Below, piece after piece: positions 16,615 to 25,459 of a stretch of 64,000 bases of DNA; position 1 is the first letter of the stretch, and every line of letters begins with the position of its first letter. Under the pieces are notes generated by a model. That model was given only the letters and a program-made list of their open reading frames with translations, made no database searches and had not been told where the DNA came from. The stretch lies in NCBI GenBank assembly GCA_947644595.1, contig CANSAE010000002.1, forward strand, positions 124,001 to 188,000, in the 5' to 3' direction. Source of the DNA: an uncultured Clostridia bacterium. GTDB taxonomy: Bacteria; Bacillota; Clostridia; Oscillospirales; Oscillospiraceae. The position numbers and the translations under genes are program-made.

Positions 16615-17493
16615 ATGAAAAAGACCGTTACAAACATTCTGGCCTTGGCGTTGTGCCTGGCCTGTCTGCTGACCCTTACCGCCTGCGGAGGGAAGGACAC
16701 CGACGGAGGTTCCGGCCAAAAGGCGGAGATCGTCATTGCCGTGCCTAACGACACCACCAATGAGGCCCGCGCCCTGCTCCTGCTGGACACCCTGGGCTAC
16801 ATCAAGCTGGACCCCAACGCCGGAATCACTGCCACCATCAAGGACATTACCGAGAATCCTCACAATATCACCTTCAAAGAGGTGGAGGCTGCCCAGATCC
16901 CCCGGACACTGCAGGATGTGGATTACGGCATCATCAATTCCAACTATGCCATTGAAGCCGGTATGAACCCCACTGCCGATTCCTTGGCCATTGAAGGCGG
17001 CGCGTCCGCTTATGTGAACGTGCTGGTAGTGAAAGAAGGAAACGAGACTTCCGATGCCGCCAAGGCCCTGACCGCCGCGGTGGAAAGCCAGAAGGTGGCG
17101 GATTACATCGCAGAAAAGTATGATGGCTCTGTGGTCACTGCTGTGGAGAATCCCACCGATGGCTATGACAGCACTGTGGATTACGATGCCCTGGCTGGCA
17201 CCACCATCACGGTGGCCGCATCTCCCGCACCCCATGCGGAGATTTTGGCCATCGCCAAGGAGATTTTGGCGGAAAAGGACGTGACTTTGGAGGTCAAGGA
17301 ATTCACCGATTATGTCCAGCCCAACAACGTGGTGGAAAGCGGCGAGGTGTTTGCCAACTACTTCCAGCATGTGCCCTATCTGGATGACTTCAATGCCGAA
17401 AACGGCACCCACCTTGTGAGCGTGGGCGGTATCCACGTGGAGCCCATGGGTCTGTACGGCGGGAAGCAGACGAGTTTGGATGCGATCGGGTGA
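16615..17493 (+). CDS. metQ: Methionine ABC transporter lipoprotein MetQ, circularly permuted
   Basis: 292 residues with signal peptide and L-T-A-C lipobox (Cys24). The NlpA/MetQ blocks are in swapped order. Residues ~37-176 ('IVIAVPNDTTNEARALLLL', 'KEVEAAQIPRTLQDVD', 'INSNYAIEAGMNP', 'AYVNVLVVK') correspond to the C-terminal half of canonical MetQ. A ~20-residue linker follows (177-196). Residues ~197-292 ('ITVAASPAPHAEIL', 'EFTDYVQPN', 'ANYFQHVPYLDDF', 'VSVGGIHVEPMGLY', ending 'TSLDAIG') match the N-terminal half. The last residues would join naturally to the first ones, as expected of a circular permutation at the inter-lobe hinge. Both lobes are complete, so a working receptor is likely. 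RBS AAGGAGAAG. Confidence 0.9.
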   Translation: MKKTVTNILALALCLACLLTLTACGGKDTDGGSGQKAEIVIAVPNDTTNEARALLLLDTLGYIKLDPNAGITATIKDITENPHNITFKEVEAAQIPRTLQDVDYGIINSNYAIEAGMNPTADSLAIEGGASAYVNVLVVKEGNETSDAAKALTAAVESQKVADYIAEKYDGSVVTAVENPTDGYDSTVDYDALAGTTITVAASPAPHAEILAIAKEILAEKDVTLEVKEFTDYVQPNNVVESGEVFANYFQHVPYLDDFNAENGTHLVSVGGIHVEPMGLYGGKQTSLDAIG

Positions 17494-17530
17494 AACTGTT
17501 TGCGGGTTACGCAGGACCTAAAATATACGG

Positions 17531-17609
17531 GTAGGGGCTGGTTCTAAACCGGCCCGGGATGTGCGGCGCAGGACGAACAGGCGGGCGGGTTTGGAACCCG
17601 CCCCTACGG
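17531..17609. repeat. Dispersed GTAGGGG-type repeat, inverted pair (copies 3 and 4)
   Basis: One unit reads forward at 17531-17560 (GTAGGGGCTGG...) and a second reads in reverse at about 17584-17609 (ending CGCCCCTAC), in the 179-base metQ-metN gap. The head-to-head arrangement resembles paired REP elements. The RNA could fold into a long hairpin between receptor and ATPase genes, which often balances their expression. Confidence 0.7.
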
Positions 17610-17672
17610 AGTCTATTTGCGTGTCGGCAATCAGTTCTATACGGCATAGTAAAATCAAAGGGGCGACATACT

Positions 17673-18671
17673 TTGATCGAAATCAAACATCTGACCAAAA
17701 CCTTCCACTCCGCCGGCGGGGAGGTGGAGGCGCTGAAAGACATTTCCCTGACCATCAAGGACGGGGACATTTTCGGCATCATCGGCATGTCCGGCGCGGG
17801 GAAATCCACCCTGGTTCGGTGTATCAATATGCTGGAGCGCCCCACTGCCGGGCAGGTGCTCATCGACGGCCGGGACCTGGGGGCTATGAGTGAAAAAGAG
17901 CTGCGGGCGGAGCGGCGGAACATCACCATGATCTTCCAGCACTTCAACCTCTTGCAGCAACGCACCTGCCTGAAAAACGTGTGTTTCCCCATGGAAATCT
18001 CCGGCATGAAGCCCGGGGACGCGAAACGGCGGGCCATGGAACTGCTGGAGCTGGTGGGGCTGCCGGATAAGGCCAACGCCTACCCTTCCCAACTGTCCGG
18101 CGGACAGCAGCAGCGGGTGGCCATCGCCCGGGCGCTGGCCACGGACCCGAAAGTCCTTTTATGCGACGAGGCCACCTCCGCCTTGGACCCCAACACCACC
18201 CATGCCATTTTGGAACTCATCCGGGACATCAACCGCAAGTTGGGCATCACGGTGGTCATCATCACTCACCAGATGAGCGTGGTGGAGGAAATCTGTACCC
18301 ATGTGGCCATTCTGGACGGCGGCGAGGTCGCCGAGCAGGGCACGGTGGGCACTGTGTTTTCCAGTCCCAAGTCCGCGGCCGCCAAGCGGCTGGTGTTCCC
18401 CAACGGGGAAGACGAGCTGGTGAGCGACCCCACCGTGGAACAGCGGGTGCGGGTGGTGTTCAACGGCGCGGACGCCACGGGGAAGCCCCTCATTGCCACC
18501 ATGGCACAGGAAAAGGGCATTCTGGTGAGCATTCTCGCCGCGTCTACCCGAGGGCTGGACGGCAAGGCCTACGGCAGCATGCTGCTGGCCGTTCCCGGCG
18601 GGAAAGAACAGGTGGGGCAGGTCATCGAGTATCTGCAAAGCGTGCCGGGCGTGCTGGCGGAGGAGGTGTGA
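17673..18671 (+). CDS. metN: Methionine ABC transporter ATP-binding protein
   Basis: 332 residues from TTG 17673, chosen because the protein then begins with the family's usual 'MIEIKHLTKTF'; longer readings run through the dispersed repeat. Walker A 'GMSGAGKST' (38-46), Q-loop 'IFQHFNLL', signature 'LSGGQQQR', Walker B 'VLLCDEATSALD' and the switch His in 'VIITHQM' are all present. Residues ~255-332 form the C-terminal regulatory (NIL) domain that binds methionine and inhibits transport in MetN. It powers import by MetI; its stop is 3 bases before metI. Confidence 0.95.
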   Translation: MIEIKHLTKTFHSAGGEVEALKDISLTIKDGDIFGIIGMSGAGKSTLVRCINMLERPTAGQVLIDGRDLGAMSEKELRAERRNITMIFQHFNLLQQRTCLKNVCFPMEISGMKPGDAKRRAMELLELVGLPDKANAYPSQLSGGQQQRVAIARALATDPKVLLCDEATSALDPNTTHAILELIRDINRKLGITVVIITHQMSVVEEICTHVAILDGGEVAEQGTVGTVFSSPKSAAAKRLVFPNGEDELVSDPTVEQRVRVVFNGADATGKPLIATMAQEKGILVSILAASTRGLDGKAYGSMLLAVPGGKEQVGQVIEYLQSVPGVLAEEV

Positions 18672-18674
18672 GCG

Positions 18675-19376
18675 GTGTTTGAGAAGCTATTTTCTCCGGA
18701 GGCGGTCCAGCAGGCGCTGGATGTGCTGAAAACGGAAATTCCCTTCGGCATTTGGGAGACGGTATATGTCACCGTGCTGGCCACGGTGCTGGCGGCGGTC
18801 ATCGGGCTGCCGTTGGGCGTTTTGCTGGTGGCCGGGGACGAAAACGGTGTACGGCCGCTGCCCAAGCCGCTGATGCACGTTGTCAATGTCATCATCAATC
18901 TGCTGCGGTCTATCCCGTTTTTGATTTTGATGATCATGGCATTCCCTCTGTCCCGGGTCATCGTGGGCACCACGGTGGGGACTGTGGCGAGCATCGTGCC
19001 GCTGGTGGTGGCGGCGTTCCCCTTTGTGGCGCGGCTCGTCGAGGGGAGCCTGCGGGAGGTGGACGGCAACATCATCGAGGCCGCACAGTCCATGGGCGCG
19101 ACGCCGTTCCAGATCGTGTGGAAAGTGATGCTGCCGGAAAGCGTGCCGTCGCTCATCTCCAATTTCACCGTGGCCATCACCACGGTGCTGGGCTATTCCG
19201 CCATGAGCGGCATCATTGGAGGCGGCGGCCTGGGGATGATCGCCATCAATTACGGGTACTACCGGTATAAGTATCTGGTGATGGTCGTGGCGGTGGTGTT
19301 CCTGATTTTGATCGTTCAGATTTTCCAGACCGTGGGCACGAAGCTGACGGTGAAGTGTGATAAGAGATTAAAGTAA
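18675..19376 (+). CDS. metI: Methionine ABC transporter permease
   Basis: 233 residues from GTG, with GGAGG upstream inside the metN end. Five predicted membrane segments. The cytoplasmic EAA loop that contacts MetN is at residues ~135-160 ('EAAQSMGATPFQIVWKVMLPES'). Last gene of the leader-metQ-metN-metI operon, closed by a strong terminator 2 bases after the stop. Length and loop spacing are normal for MetI. Confidence 0.95.
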   Translation: MFEKLFSPEAVQQALDVLKTEIPFGIWETVYVTVLATVLAAVIGLPLGVLLVAGDENGVRPLPKPLMHVVNVIINLLRSIPFLILMIMAFPLSRVIVGTTVGTVASIVPLVVAAFPFVARLVEGSLREVDGNIIEAAQSMGATPFQIVWKVMLPESVPSLISNFTVAITTVLGYSAMSGIIGGGGLGMIAINYGYYRYKYLVMVVAVVFLILIVQIFQTVGTKLTVKCDKRLK

Positions 19377-19377
19377 A

Positions 19378-19412
19378 GAAAATCACCGCCCATGGGCGGT
19401 GATTTTCTTATA
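19378..19412. terminator. Terminator of the met transporter operon
   Basis: Perfect 13-bp stem GAAAATCACCGCC / GGCGGTGATTTTC around CATG, with A- and T-rich flanks. Confidence 0.9.
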
Positions 19413-19443
19413 GAGCATATCTGTTGATTCTCAATTAAATTTT

Positions 19444-19794
19444 ATGGATTGTTGTGCAAAACACACAGTGATTCTGCTGCTTTGCCTGATCTCCACGGGG
19501 GTCACCACCGTGTATGGATTTACCGCCCGGTTTTCTCAACTGGACATACTGGAAAAGGTATCTGCCCGGCCGGTAGTCCGTTCCGGCATCGTGACGGCGT
19601 TTATTATTGTACTGTCCATGACGGTCTCCCTGGCAGGGCTGACGAACATCATCAAGTACGGCTATGGGTATTGCGGGTATTTGGCCATTGCCATTATTAT
19701 TGTGCCGTTCCTCACTGTGGGCATATATAAAAACAAAAAATTTGATCGGGATTCCGCTTACCGGGAGCAGGTCAACAAAATGAACCGGACGTGA
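19444..19794 (+). pseudogene. C-terminal fragment of a YkvI-like membrane protein
   Basis: An open frame of 116 residues with three hydrophobic segments ending 'IIKYGYGYCGYLAIAIIIVPFLTVGIY'. This resembles the C-terminal end of the YkvI family of ~350-residue membrane proteins. There is no ribosome site before the ATG, and the preceding two-thirds is absent: the fragment begins right after the metI terminator. It is most likely a truncation remnant at the edge of the accessory island. A genuine small membrane protein is the alternative. Confidence 0.5.
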
Positions 19795-19836
19795 AACGCG
19801 GGTCGGCGTCTCAACTGAGATGTGATCCATCATAAA

Positions 19837-19870
19837 ACAGAGCGCCATCTGCTGATGGCGCTCTGTTTGT
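19837..19870. terminator. Intrinsic terminator
   Basis: Perfect 13-bp stem ACAGAGCGCCATC / GATGGCGCTCTGT around TGCT, then TTGTTT. The following stretch to 20025 shows no gene. Confidence 0.8.
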
Positions 19871-20025
19871 TTCATGGCTTGACTGATAGGAGAATAGAAA
19901 AAGCGACAGCTCAGGCATGGGGAAAGGAAGTATTCATGGAGAGAGTTTGGTTTCAAGGAGAGTATTGGAGTTTCCATGCCTGGAGGCTGCCGGTGAAAGG
20001 AAGCGAATATAGAATGGAACCGTGC

Positions 20026-21336
20026 TTACGGCAGCGATGGGAAAAGCGTCATGATGAGTGCGACAACGGTCGTGCCGCAAGTGGTTGCAAGTACGGTAGA
20101 GACAAAGACCGGCGGATAGCCCTCCCGCATTTTCAGATCGGCCTGATTGACTGCCATGATGACCGCACCGCTGTTGGGCAGGGAGTCCAGCATGGTAGCG
20201 GCGAAGGTGCCGACCCTGTGGATGAAAGGCAGGCTGAGGCCCAGTGTCGTCAATACGGGGGTGATGATCGGAAGGGCGATTTGCGTACCTGTGGTTGAAC
20301 CGCCTGTCATCATGCAGATCAGCCCCACGGACAGAATCAGCAGCAGGACCGGCGGGAAATCCACATGAAGCAGTCCGTCGATCATCGCCTGATATTCTGG
20401 AACGGACTGTACGACTGCGGCAAAGCCGTTTACTCCGCCGATTGCCGCCATAGGGACCAGCGCCGTTACCGCGCCTTCGTTGATCGCGGCCATCACCTGG
20501 GCTTTCCCCAGCTTTGGGAAAAACAATATGACGGACAGGATGACAGATAACAGGATGGACAGGGAAATGTTGACCTTCAGCACATTGAATACAATCAGCA
20601 GCACGATAATGGGAGTCATGGTCAGCAAGAACTGCGGGCCGCCCTGCCCCTCTTGGCGAAAGGTATCCTTTGGCCCCGGGATAAAGATTTCTCCGTTGGC
20701 CGTGGCCTTGGTACACATTTTGGTAAACACAAGCAGCATTACACCGATTTCTGTCAGGCATCCGATGATGCCGGCGACGAATCCGCAGGTGGAACCGGTC
20801 CCGATGGCCATGGCGACCACGTTCGTGGGCTGAGGGGATCCGGGACCGCTCAAGGCGAAGGTGAACGCGCCGCCGCAGATGGCGCCCATAACGAAACGCT
20901 TGGGGATGCCTGCCCGGTCAAAAATGCCGATGGCAATGGGGTAGATGGCTATCAGCGCGACTGCCGCGTTGATACCGCCGTAGCACAAAATGGCGGAGGC
21001 AATGATGACTGATAAAAATCCTAAAGTATATTTGCTTTTTTCCGTGTGCGCGTGCTTGAACAAGGCATTGCAGATGGTGTCTGCGATGGTTGCGGCCGCG
21101 CCGCTGCCGGAATATATTTTTGCCAGGATCGCGCCGAACAGGAACATGGGGAGCATTGTTCCCGTGATCGTGCCGAAACGGGTGAAGTATACGGTGACAA
21201 GGGACTCCGTGAACGGAAGTCCGGCCAGAACGGTTACAGAGACTGCCGCTGCAAACGATGCAATGATTATGTGCACATTAAGCATACACAGGGTGACCAG
21301 GACGGCGAATCCGATCAATACAGCGATATAACCCAT
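20026..21336 (-). CDS. GntP-family H+/organic-acid permease (copy 1)
   Basis: 436 residues, about twelve membrane segments. GntP-like blocks are 'YGGINAAVALIAIYPIAIGIFDRAGIPKRFV' (about 130-160) and 'FTFALSGPGSPQPTNVVAMAIGT' (about 170-192). The family imports gluconate and related hydroxy or keto acids with protons. It is the last gene of the - strand operon ADH-OYE-SDR-MFS-GntP and is paralogous to the gene at 57365-58678, which ends an equivalent + strand operon. Start 21336 has ATGGAGAA upstream; a longer reading starts 10 codons earlier without a site. Substrate unknown. Confidence 0.88.
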   Translation of the reverse strand: MGYIAVLIGFAVLVTLCMLNVHIIIASFAAAVSVTVLAGLPFTESLVTVYFTRFGTITGTMLPMFLFGAILAKIYSGSGAAATIADTICNALFKHAHTEKSKYTLGFLSVIIASAILCYGGINAAVALIAIYPIAIGIFDRAGIPKRFVMGAICGGAFTFALSGPGSPQPTNVVAMAIGTGSTCGFVAGIIGCLTEIGVMLLVFTKMCTKATANGEIFIPGPKDTFRQEGQGGPQFLLTMTPIIVLLIVFNVLKVNISLSILLSVILSVILFFPKLGKAQVMAAINEGAVTALVPMAAIGGVNGFAAVVQSVPEYQAMIDGLLHVDFPPVLLLILSVGLICMMTGGSTTGTQIALPIITPVLTTLGLSLPFIHRVGTFAATMLDSLPNSGAVIMAVNQADLKMREGYPPVFVSTVLATTCGTTVVALIMTLFPSLP

Positions 21337-21395
21337 AGATTTTCTCCATTTCTGTGCAGCCTTCAATCGTTTGTATTGAAGGCTGCGTATGTCCC

Positions 21396-22667
21396 TTATT
21401 GATCGTCCAAGGCGTCTGACCCGCCGACTTTATCCCAGCCGGGGACCTGCTTGATGCTGGTGAACGCCAGAATCAGGCCGACGACGAGGACCCCCAGCAA
21501 GACCCGGAACAGGCCGGCATAGGAACCCGTCGCGTCGTAGACAATGTTCGCCGCGGGGATGCCGATGCTGGCGCCCACAGTGACCGCTGCCGTCAGAATG
21601 GCGATGATCGTTGCGGAATCACGGTTGCCGAAGCACAGGGCCAGTGGTGTGCAAAGCACCTTGCAAAACAGGTAGCAGACACCGATCAGCGCGCAGACCA
21701 GGTACATCATCGGTACGGTAGGCGTTGTGAAGCCCAAAATGATGCAGACGATGCCGTACAGCACGCAGAGCACCAATACTGTGATGCGGGAACCGATTTT
21801 ATCTGCTACGAATCCGCCGGGGATCATGGTGATGACGTTTGCAGTGGACACGACGCCGAAGATCACGCCGTATACCGCGGGTTCCCAGCCAAGGTCCGCC
21901 ATGTACAGCGCGACATTGGCGTATGCGGCGTAGAAGGCGCTTGCATACAGAACGAAGAAAACGACGATCGCCCAGAAATTATAGGTTTTCACCGCTTGCT
22001 TGATGGTGAGGCCTGCACGCTCCTCCTGTGATGTAGCGTTTTTGTCCTCCTCGCTGGGCCAAAGCATCGTGGAGTTTTTCTCCGGGGGAGAATTGCGCAC
22101 CACCAGAAACACGATGACCATGACCACTACCATGAGGATGGCCATATTGCGGAAGCTGGCCTTGTATCCGATAGTGGACAGCCATTTGCCGACCAGGATG
22201 CTGCCCACCGTTCCGCCGAAGCCGCCGATGGCCATGGAAATGCTCAAAAGTGTGCCGTTGAGCTTGCCGAACCAGCGGTTGATGAGGGCGCCTGTAGTAG
22301 TAGAGGAGCAAAAGGCCGGGAACACGGCCACGAACAGGGCGCCGATGTAAAACACGGTGATGCTGTTGGCGATAGAATAAATAAAATATCCGATGCCCAG
22401 GCAAACGCCGCCGATCAGCATGACCAGACGAAAACTCAATTTTTCAACGATCTTTCCGTAAAGCAGCAGGAACACCGTTGCAAAAACTGCGTGCAGGGTC
22501 GGGATGAGAGAATACGCGGTTCTTGTGATATCGGGATTTGCCTCCAGAACCGACGCGCCGTACATGCTGAAGGAACTGTAAACGATTGAGAAAAAGAAGT
22601 TCATCACGATGGTTGCAATGAGAACCACCCATGCGTAATGGAACCCGGATGTACGCTTTTCTTCCAT
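21396..22667 (-). CDS. MFS transporter, OFA (oxalate/formate antiporter-like) type (copy 1)
   Basis: 423 residues with twelve membrane segments split by a central charged loop (about 185-220, 'PPEKNSTMLWPSEEDKNATSQEERAG'). 'FHYAWVVLIATIVMNFFFSIVYSSFSMYG' at the N-terminus and 'GALINRWFGKLNG' fit the OFA/monocarboxylate branch of the MFS. Such carriers exchange or co-transport carboxylates. AGGAGG precedes the ATG. It lies between SDR1 and GntP1 and has a paralogue at 56023. In this context it may export the reduced acid; that is inference. Confidence 0.88.
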   Translation of the reverse strand: MEEKRTSGFHYAWVVLIATIVMNFFFSIVYSSFSMYGASVLEANPDITRTAYSLIPTLHAVFATVFLLLYGKIVEKLSFRLVMLIGGVCLGIGYFIYSIANSITVFYIGALFVAVFPAFCSSTTTGALINRWFGKLNGTLLSISMAIGGFGGTVGSILVGKWLSTIGYKASFRNMAILMVVVMVIVFLVVRNSPPEKNSTMLWPSEEDKNATSQEERAGLTIKQAVKTYNFWAIVVFFVLYASAFYAAYANVALYMADLGWEPAVYGVIFGVVSTANVITMIPGGFVADKIGSRITVLVLCVLYGIVCIILGFTTPTVPMMYLVCALIGVCYLFCKVLCTPLALCFGNRDSATIIAILTAAVTVGASIGIPAANIVYDATGSYAGLFRVLLGVLVVGLILAFTSIKQVPGWDKVGGSDALDDQ

Positions 22668-22699
22668 GTTGAAAACCTCCTGTATTTTCTAAAGTGAGG

Positions 22700-23464
22700 T
22701 CAGATGCAAGTCCAGCCGCCGTCAACGCCGATGATCTGACCGGTGACATAGCTACTTTCTTCGGCGGCGAGGAACACGATGGCGGAATCCAGCTCACCGG
22801 GATGGCCTTCCCGCTTCATGGGGCATTTGGTCCTCAGGAAGTTATCAAACTTCTCGTTGCCGACAGGCGAAACCTCGGAAGCGAAGAAACCGGGGGCGAT
22901 CGCATTGCATGTGATGTTGTATCTTGCCCACTCTGCGCCAAGCTGGCGGGTCAGGTTGCAAACAGCACCTTTGGACGCGGCATATTCGGGGATGCCCATG
23001 CCATAATCAAAGTCCATCCCCACGGAGCCAAGCATAGAGGAGATGTTGATCATTCTGCCATAGCCGTTTTTAATCATGGCCTTGCCAAACTCACGGCAGC
23101 AGTAGAATACGCCGTTGATATTGACATCCATTGTTTTATGCCATTTTTCATCGGGCAGGTCTTCCGTGTTGCCGCAGTTGCCGCCGCCGGCGCAGTTCAC
23201 GGCAATGTCGATCTTGCCGTATTCAGCGACGATCTTCTCCGCCACCTCGGCGACCTGCCGGCTGTCGGTCACATCGCAGTAGTAATATCCGGTTTTAACG
23301 CCGCTTTCGTCTGCGATGGACTGGGCGACGGCCTTGAGCATCTCCACCCGGCGGGCGATCACGATGACGGTGGCACCCTGTCTGCCGAGGGCGTGGGCAA
23401 ACTGGACACCCAGTCCGGAAGAACCACCTGTTACAACAGCTACTTTCCCTGTCAAATCAAACAT
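22700..23464 (-). CDS. Short-chain dehydrogenase/reductase (copy 1)
   Basis: 254 residues, classical SDR. Cofactor loop TGGSSGLG (12-19), 'ARR' at 37-39 after the second strand (basic residues hint at NADP), NCAG (90-93), structural Asn116, catalytic Ser142/143, Tyr161 and Lys165, and C-terminal 'DGGW'. It interconverts a hydroxy group and a ketone on a small or CoA-bound substrate. It is close in plan to BaiA-type 3alpha-hydroxysteroid dehydrogenases, but the family is broad. Paralogue at 55221. Third gene of the five-gene - strand operon. Confidence 0.9.
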   Translation of the reverse strand: MFDLTGKVAVVTGGSSGLGVQFAHALGRQGATVIVIARRVEMLKAVAQSIADESGVKTGYYYCDVTDSRQVAEVAEKIVAEYGKIDIAVNCAGGGNCGNTEDLPDEKWHKTMDVNINGVFYCCREFGKAMIKNGYGRMINISSMLGSVGMDFDYGMGIPEYAASKGAVCNLTRQLGAEWARYNITCNAIAPGFFASEVSPVGNEKFDNFLRTKCPMKREGHPGELDSAIVFLAAEESSYVTGQIIGVDGGWTCI

Positions 23465-23503
23465 GTTTTCTTTCTCCTTTCTTTTGGTTGAATTTCCTTT
23501 TAT

Positions 23504-25441
23504 TTAATCGATGCTGTGGGCCGCGTAGAAACCGCCGCGGATGGCGTCGCCGGATTTCGCGGCTTTGACACAGTCACCGATTTCGATGGATTTGGTATGG
23601 TATTTTGCTTTGACCGCGTCTGCGGTGCTGCGCTCCGGCGTTTGGCCGAAGGCGGTGATGACCTGGTCGCAGGGCAGCAGTTCTTCGTTGCCGTCGGCAT
23701 TGCGGATGACAACGCCTTCCGGCGTGATGCGCTGGACGTTGCAGCCGGTCCGCAGCGTGACGCCTGCTTCCGCCATACGGTCCTTCAGGGCGATGCTGTT
23801 GAAGTAGATGACATCCATTGCCACATCCTCCCGCATCTCGACCACGGTGGCCTCACGGCCCAGAGCGGTCATCGCTTCCAGCGCGAAGTCGCAGCCGGAC
23901 ATGCCGCCGCCGCAGACTACCAATTTCTGTCCGGTGACCAGCTCCGGATGGAGATGGGCGTCCACAACACCCAGCACGTTGGCGCCGTCGATGCCGGGAA
24001 TGGGCGGAACGATGGGCTTGCTCCCGGTTGCAATGATGATTTTGTCGCAGGAGGCCAGAATGGGGTCGTCGGGAGACAAAACGGTGTGTTCTCGAACGTC
24101 CACGTTCAGTTTCTTCAGCTGCGTTTTGTAATATTCGATGAGCCTGCGAATCTGGATTTTGAAATCTGCGGTGGCGGGAGCATTCAAGGTGCCGCCCAGG
24201 ACATTTTTCTCAAACAGCGTGACCTGATGACCCTTCAGGGAGCAGGACCGTGCTGCCTCCATACCGCCGGGACCGCCGCCGATGACGACCACATGCTTGG
24301 GTGCGTCTGCCTTGCGGATGCGGAAGGCGTTCTCCTCGCCGACCATGGGATTGACCGCGCAGCTGAGCTTGGAGCGATAGCGGATGATGCGGCCGATGCA
24401 TTCCTCGTTGCAGCGCATGCAGGGACGTACGTCCTCGATCCGGCCTTCCATGAGTTTGTTGCCCAATTCCGGGTCGGCAATGAGCTGGCGCCCGAAAACA
24501 GCGAGATCGGCATGACCGGAGGTAATCATGGCAACGGCACTTTCCGGCGTATGATAACCGGCGTTCAGCACAGGCTTGTTCGTTGCTTTCCGGGCTGCGT
24601 CGCAGGCATATTCCATGCATGCCTCTTCCATGTACATGGGAGGATATACATATTTAATGGTCTCATAGCAGCCCACATCTACATTGAAGGCATCCACGCC
24701 GTGCGCATCCAGAACCTTGAGGATGGGAATACTGTCCTCCAGTGTTCGTCCGCCGGGGATGCGGTGGTCCAGAGACAGCCGGAAAATCACGGGGAAATCA
24801 TCTCCGGCGCCCCGATGAATGGCATCCACGATGTCAGTAGCAAAGCGTGCCCGCTTTTCCGGGGTGCCGCCGTATTCATCTTCCCGTTTGTTCCAGATGG
24901 GGGATAGGAACTGATCCACCAGATACCCCACATGGGCATGGACCTCAATGGCGTCGAACCCGGCGTCCCGTACCAGGCCCGCGCTGTACTCCCACAGGCG
25001 CATGATCTCGGCGATTTCTTCCACGGTCAGTGCGTGGCACGTTACGTTTTCGTCCCAGACCCAGGGCACTTCGGAAGCGGAGATGGGCAATTTGCCGTGA
25101 ATTTCGTTGGCATTGCGGCCTGTGCCGCAGCTCAGCTGCATGACGGCCTTGCAGCCATAGGCATGGAGCCGTTCCGTGAGGCCCCGCGCCGCCGGCACCA
25201 CATGATAGTGGTCCCAGGCGTGGCCCAACACACCCTGTCCCAGGTCTGCGGTCAGATAGCCCTGCCCGCAGATGATCATGCCCGTACCGCCTCTGGCGCG
25301 TTCCTCGTAGTATGCGATTTCTGTCTCTGAAAACGTTCCGTCCCGATTCGCCATGAGGGTTCCCATGGGGGACATTACAATTCGGTTTTTTACCTCCATC
25401 GTTCCGATTTTGAAGGGGGTAAACAGTGCGCTGTAATCCAT
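23504..25441 (-). CDS. OYE-type NADH:flavin oxidoreductase / 2,4-dienoyl-CoA reductase-like (copy 1)
   Basis: 645 residues. An FMN-binding TIM barrel (1-~340; 'EVHAHVGYLVDQFLSP' at 166-181 marks the active site), a 4Fe-4S site at Cys341, 344, 348 and 361, and a C-terminal FAD/NAD domain with GGGPGG at 388-393 and a second Rossmann fold near 510. This is the architecture of 2,4-dienoyl-CoA reductase and of the bile-acid enzymes BaiCD and BaiH, which reduce C=C bonds conjugated to a carbonyl. A reductive step on an enone or dienoyl-CoA is the likely role. Paralogue at 52981 shares the barrel and domain order. Confidence 0.9.
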   Translation of the reverse strand: MDYSALFTPFKIGTMEVKNRIVMSPMGTLMANRDGTFSETEIAYYEERARGGTGMIICGQGYLTADLGQGVLGHAWDHYHVVPAARGLTERLHAYGCKAVMQLSCGTGRNANEIHGKLPISASEVPWVWDENVTCHALTVEEIAEIMRLWEYSAGLVRDAGFDAIEVHAHVGYLVDQFLSPIWNKREDEYGGTPEKRARFATDIVDAIHRGAGDDFPVIFRLSLDHRIPGGRTLEDSIPILKVLDAHGVDAFNVDVGCYETIKYVYPPMYMEEACMEYACDAARKATNKPVLNAGYHTPESAVAMITSGHADLAVFGRQLIADPELGNKLMEGRIEDVRPCMRCNEECIGRIIRYRSKLSCAVNPMVGEENAFRIRKADAPKHVVVIGGGPGGMEAARSCSLKGHQVTLFEKNVLGGTLNAPATADFKIQIRRLIEYYKTQLKKLNVDVREHTVLSPDDPILASCDKIIIATGSKPIVPPIPGIDGANVLGVVDAHLHPELVTGQKLVVCGGGMSGCDFALEAMTALGREATVVEMREDVAMDVIYFNSIALKDRMAEAGVTLRTGCNVQRITPEGVVIRNADGNEELLPCDQVITAFGQTPERSTADAVKAKYHTKSIEIGDCVKAAKSGDAIRGGFYAAHSID

Positions 25442-25459
25442 TGTGTGATCAGTCCTTTC

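Noticed and set aside
17494..17672. MetQ order explained by a second, frameshifted metQ copy downstream
   Set aside because: The DNA after the metQ stop in all frames is REP-like repeat, not receptor sequence, and each MetQ lobe occurs only once, so permutation is the simpler reading.
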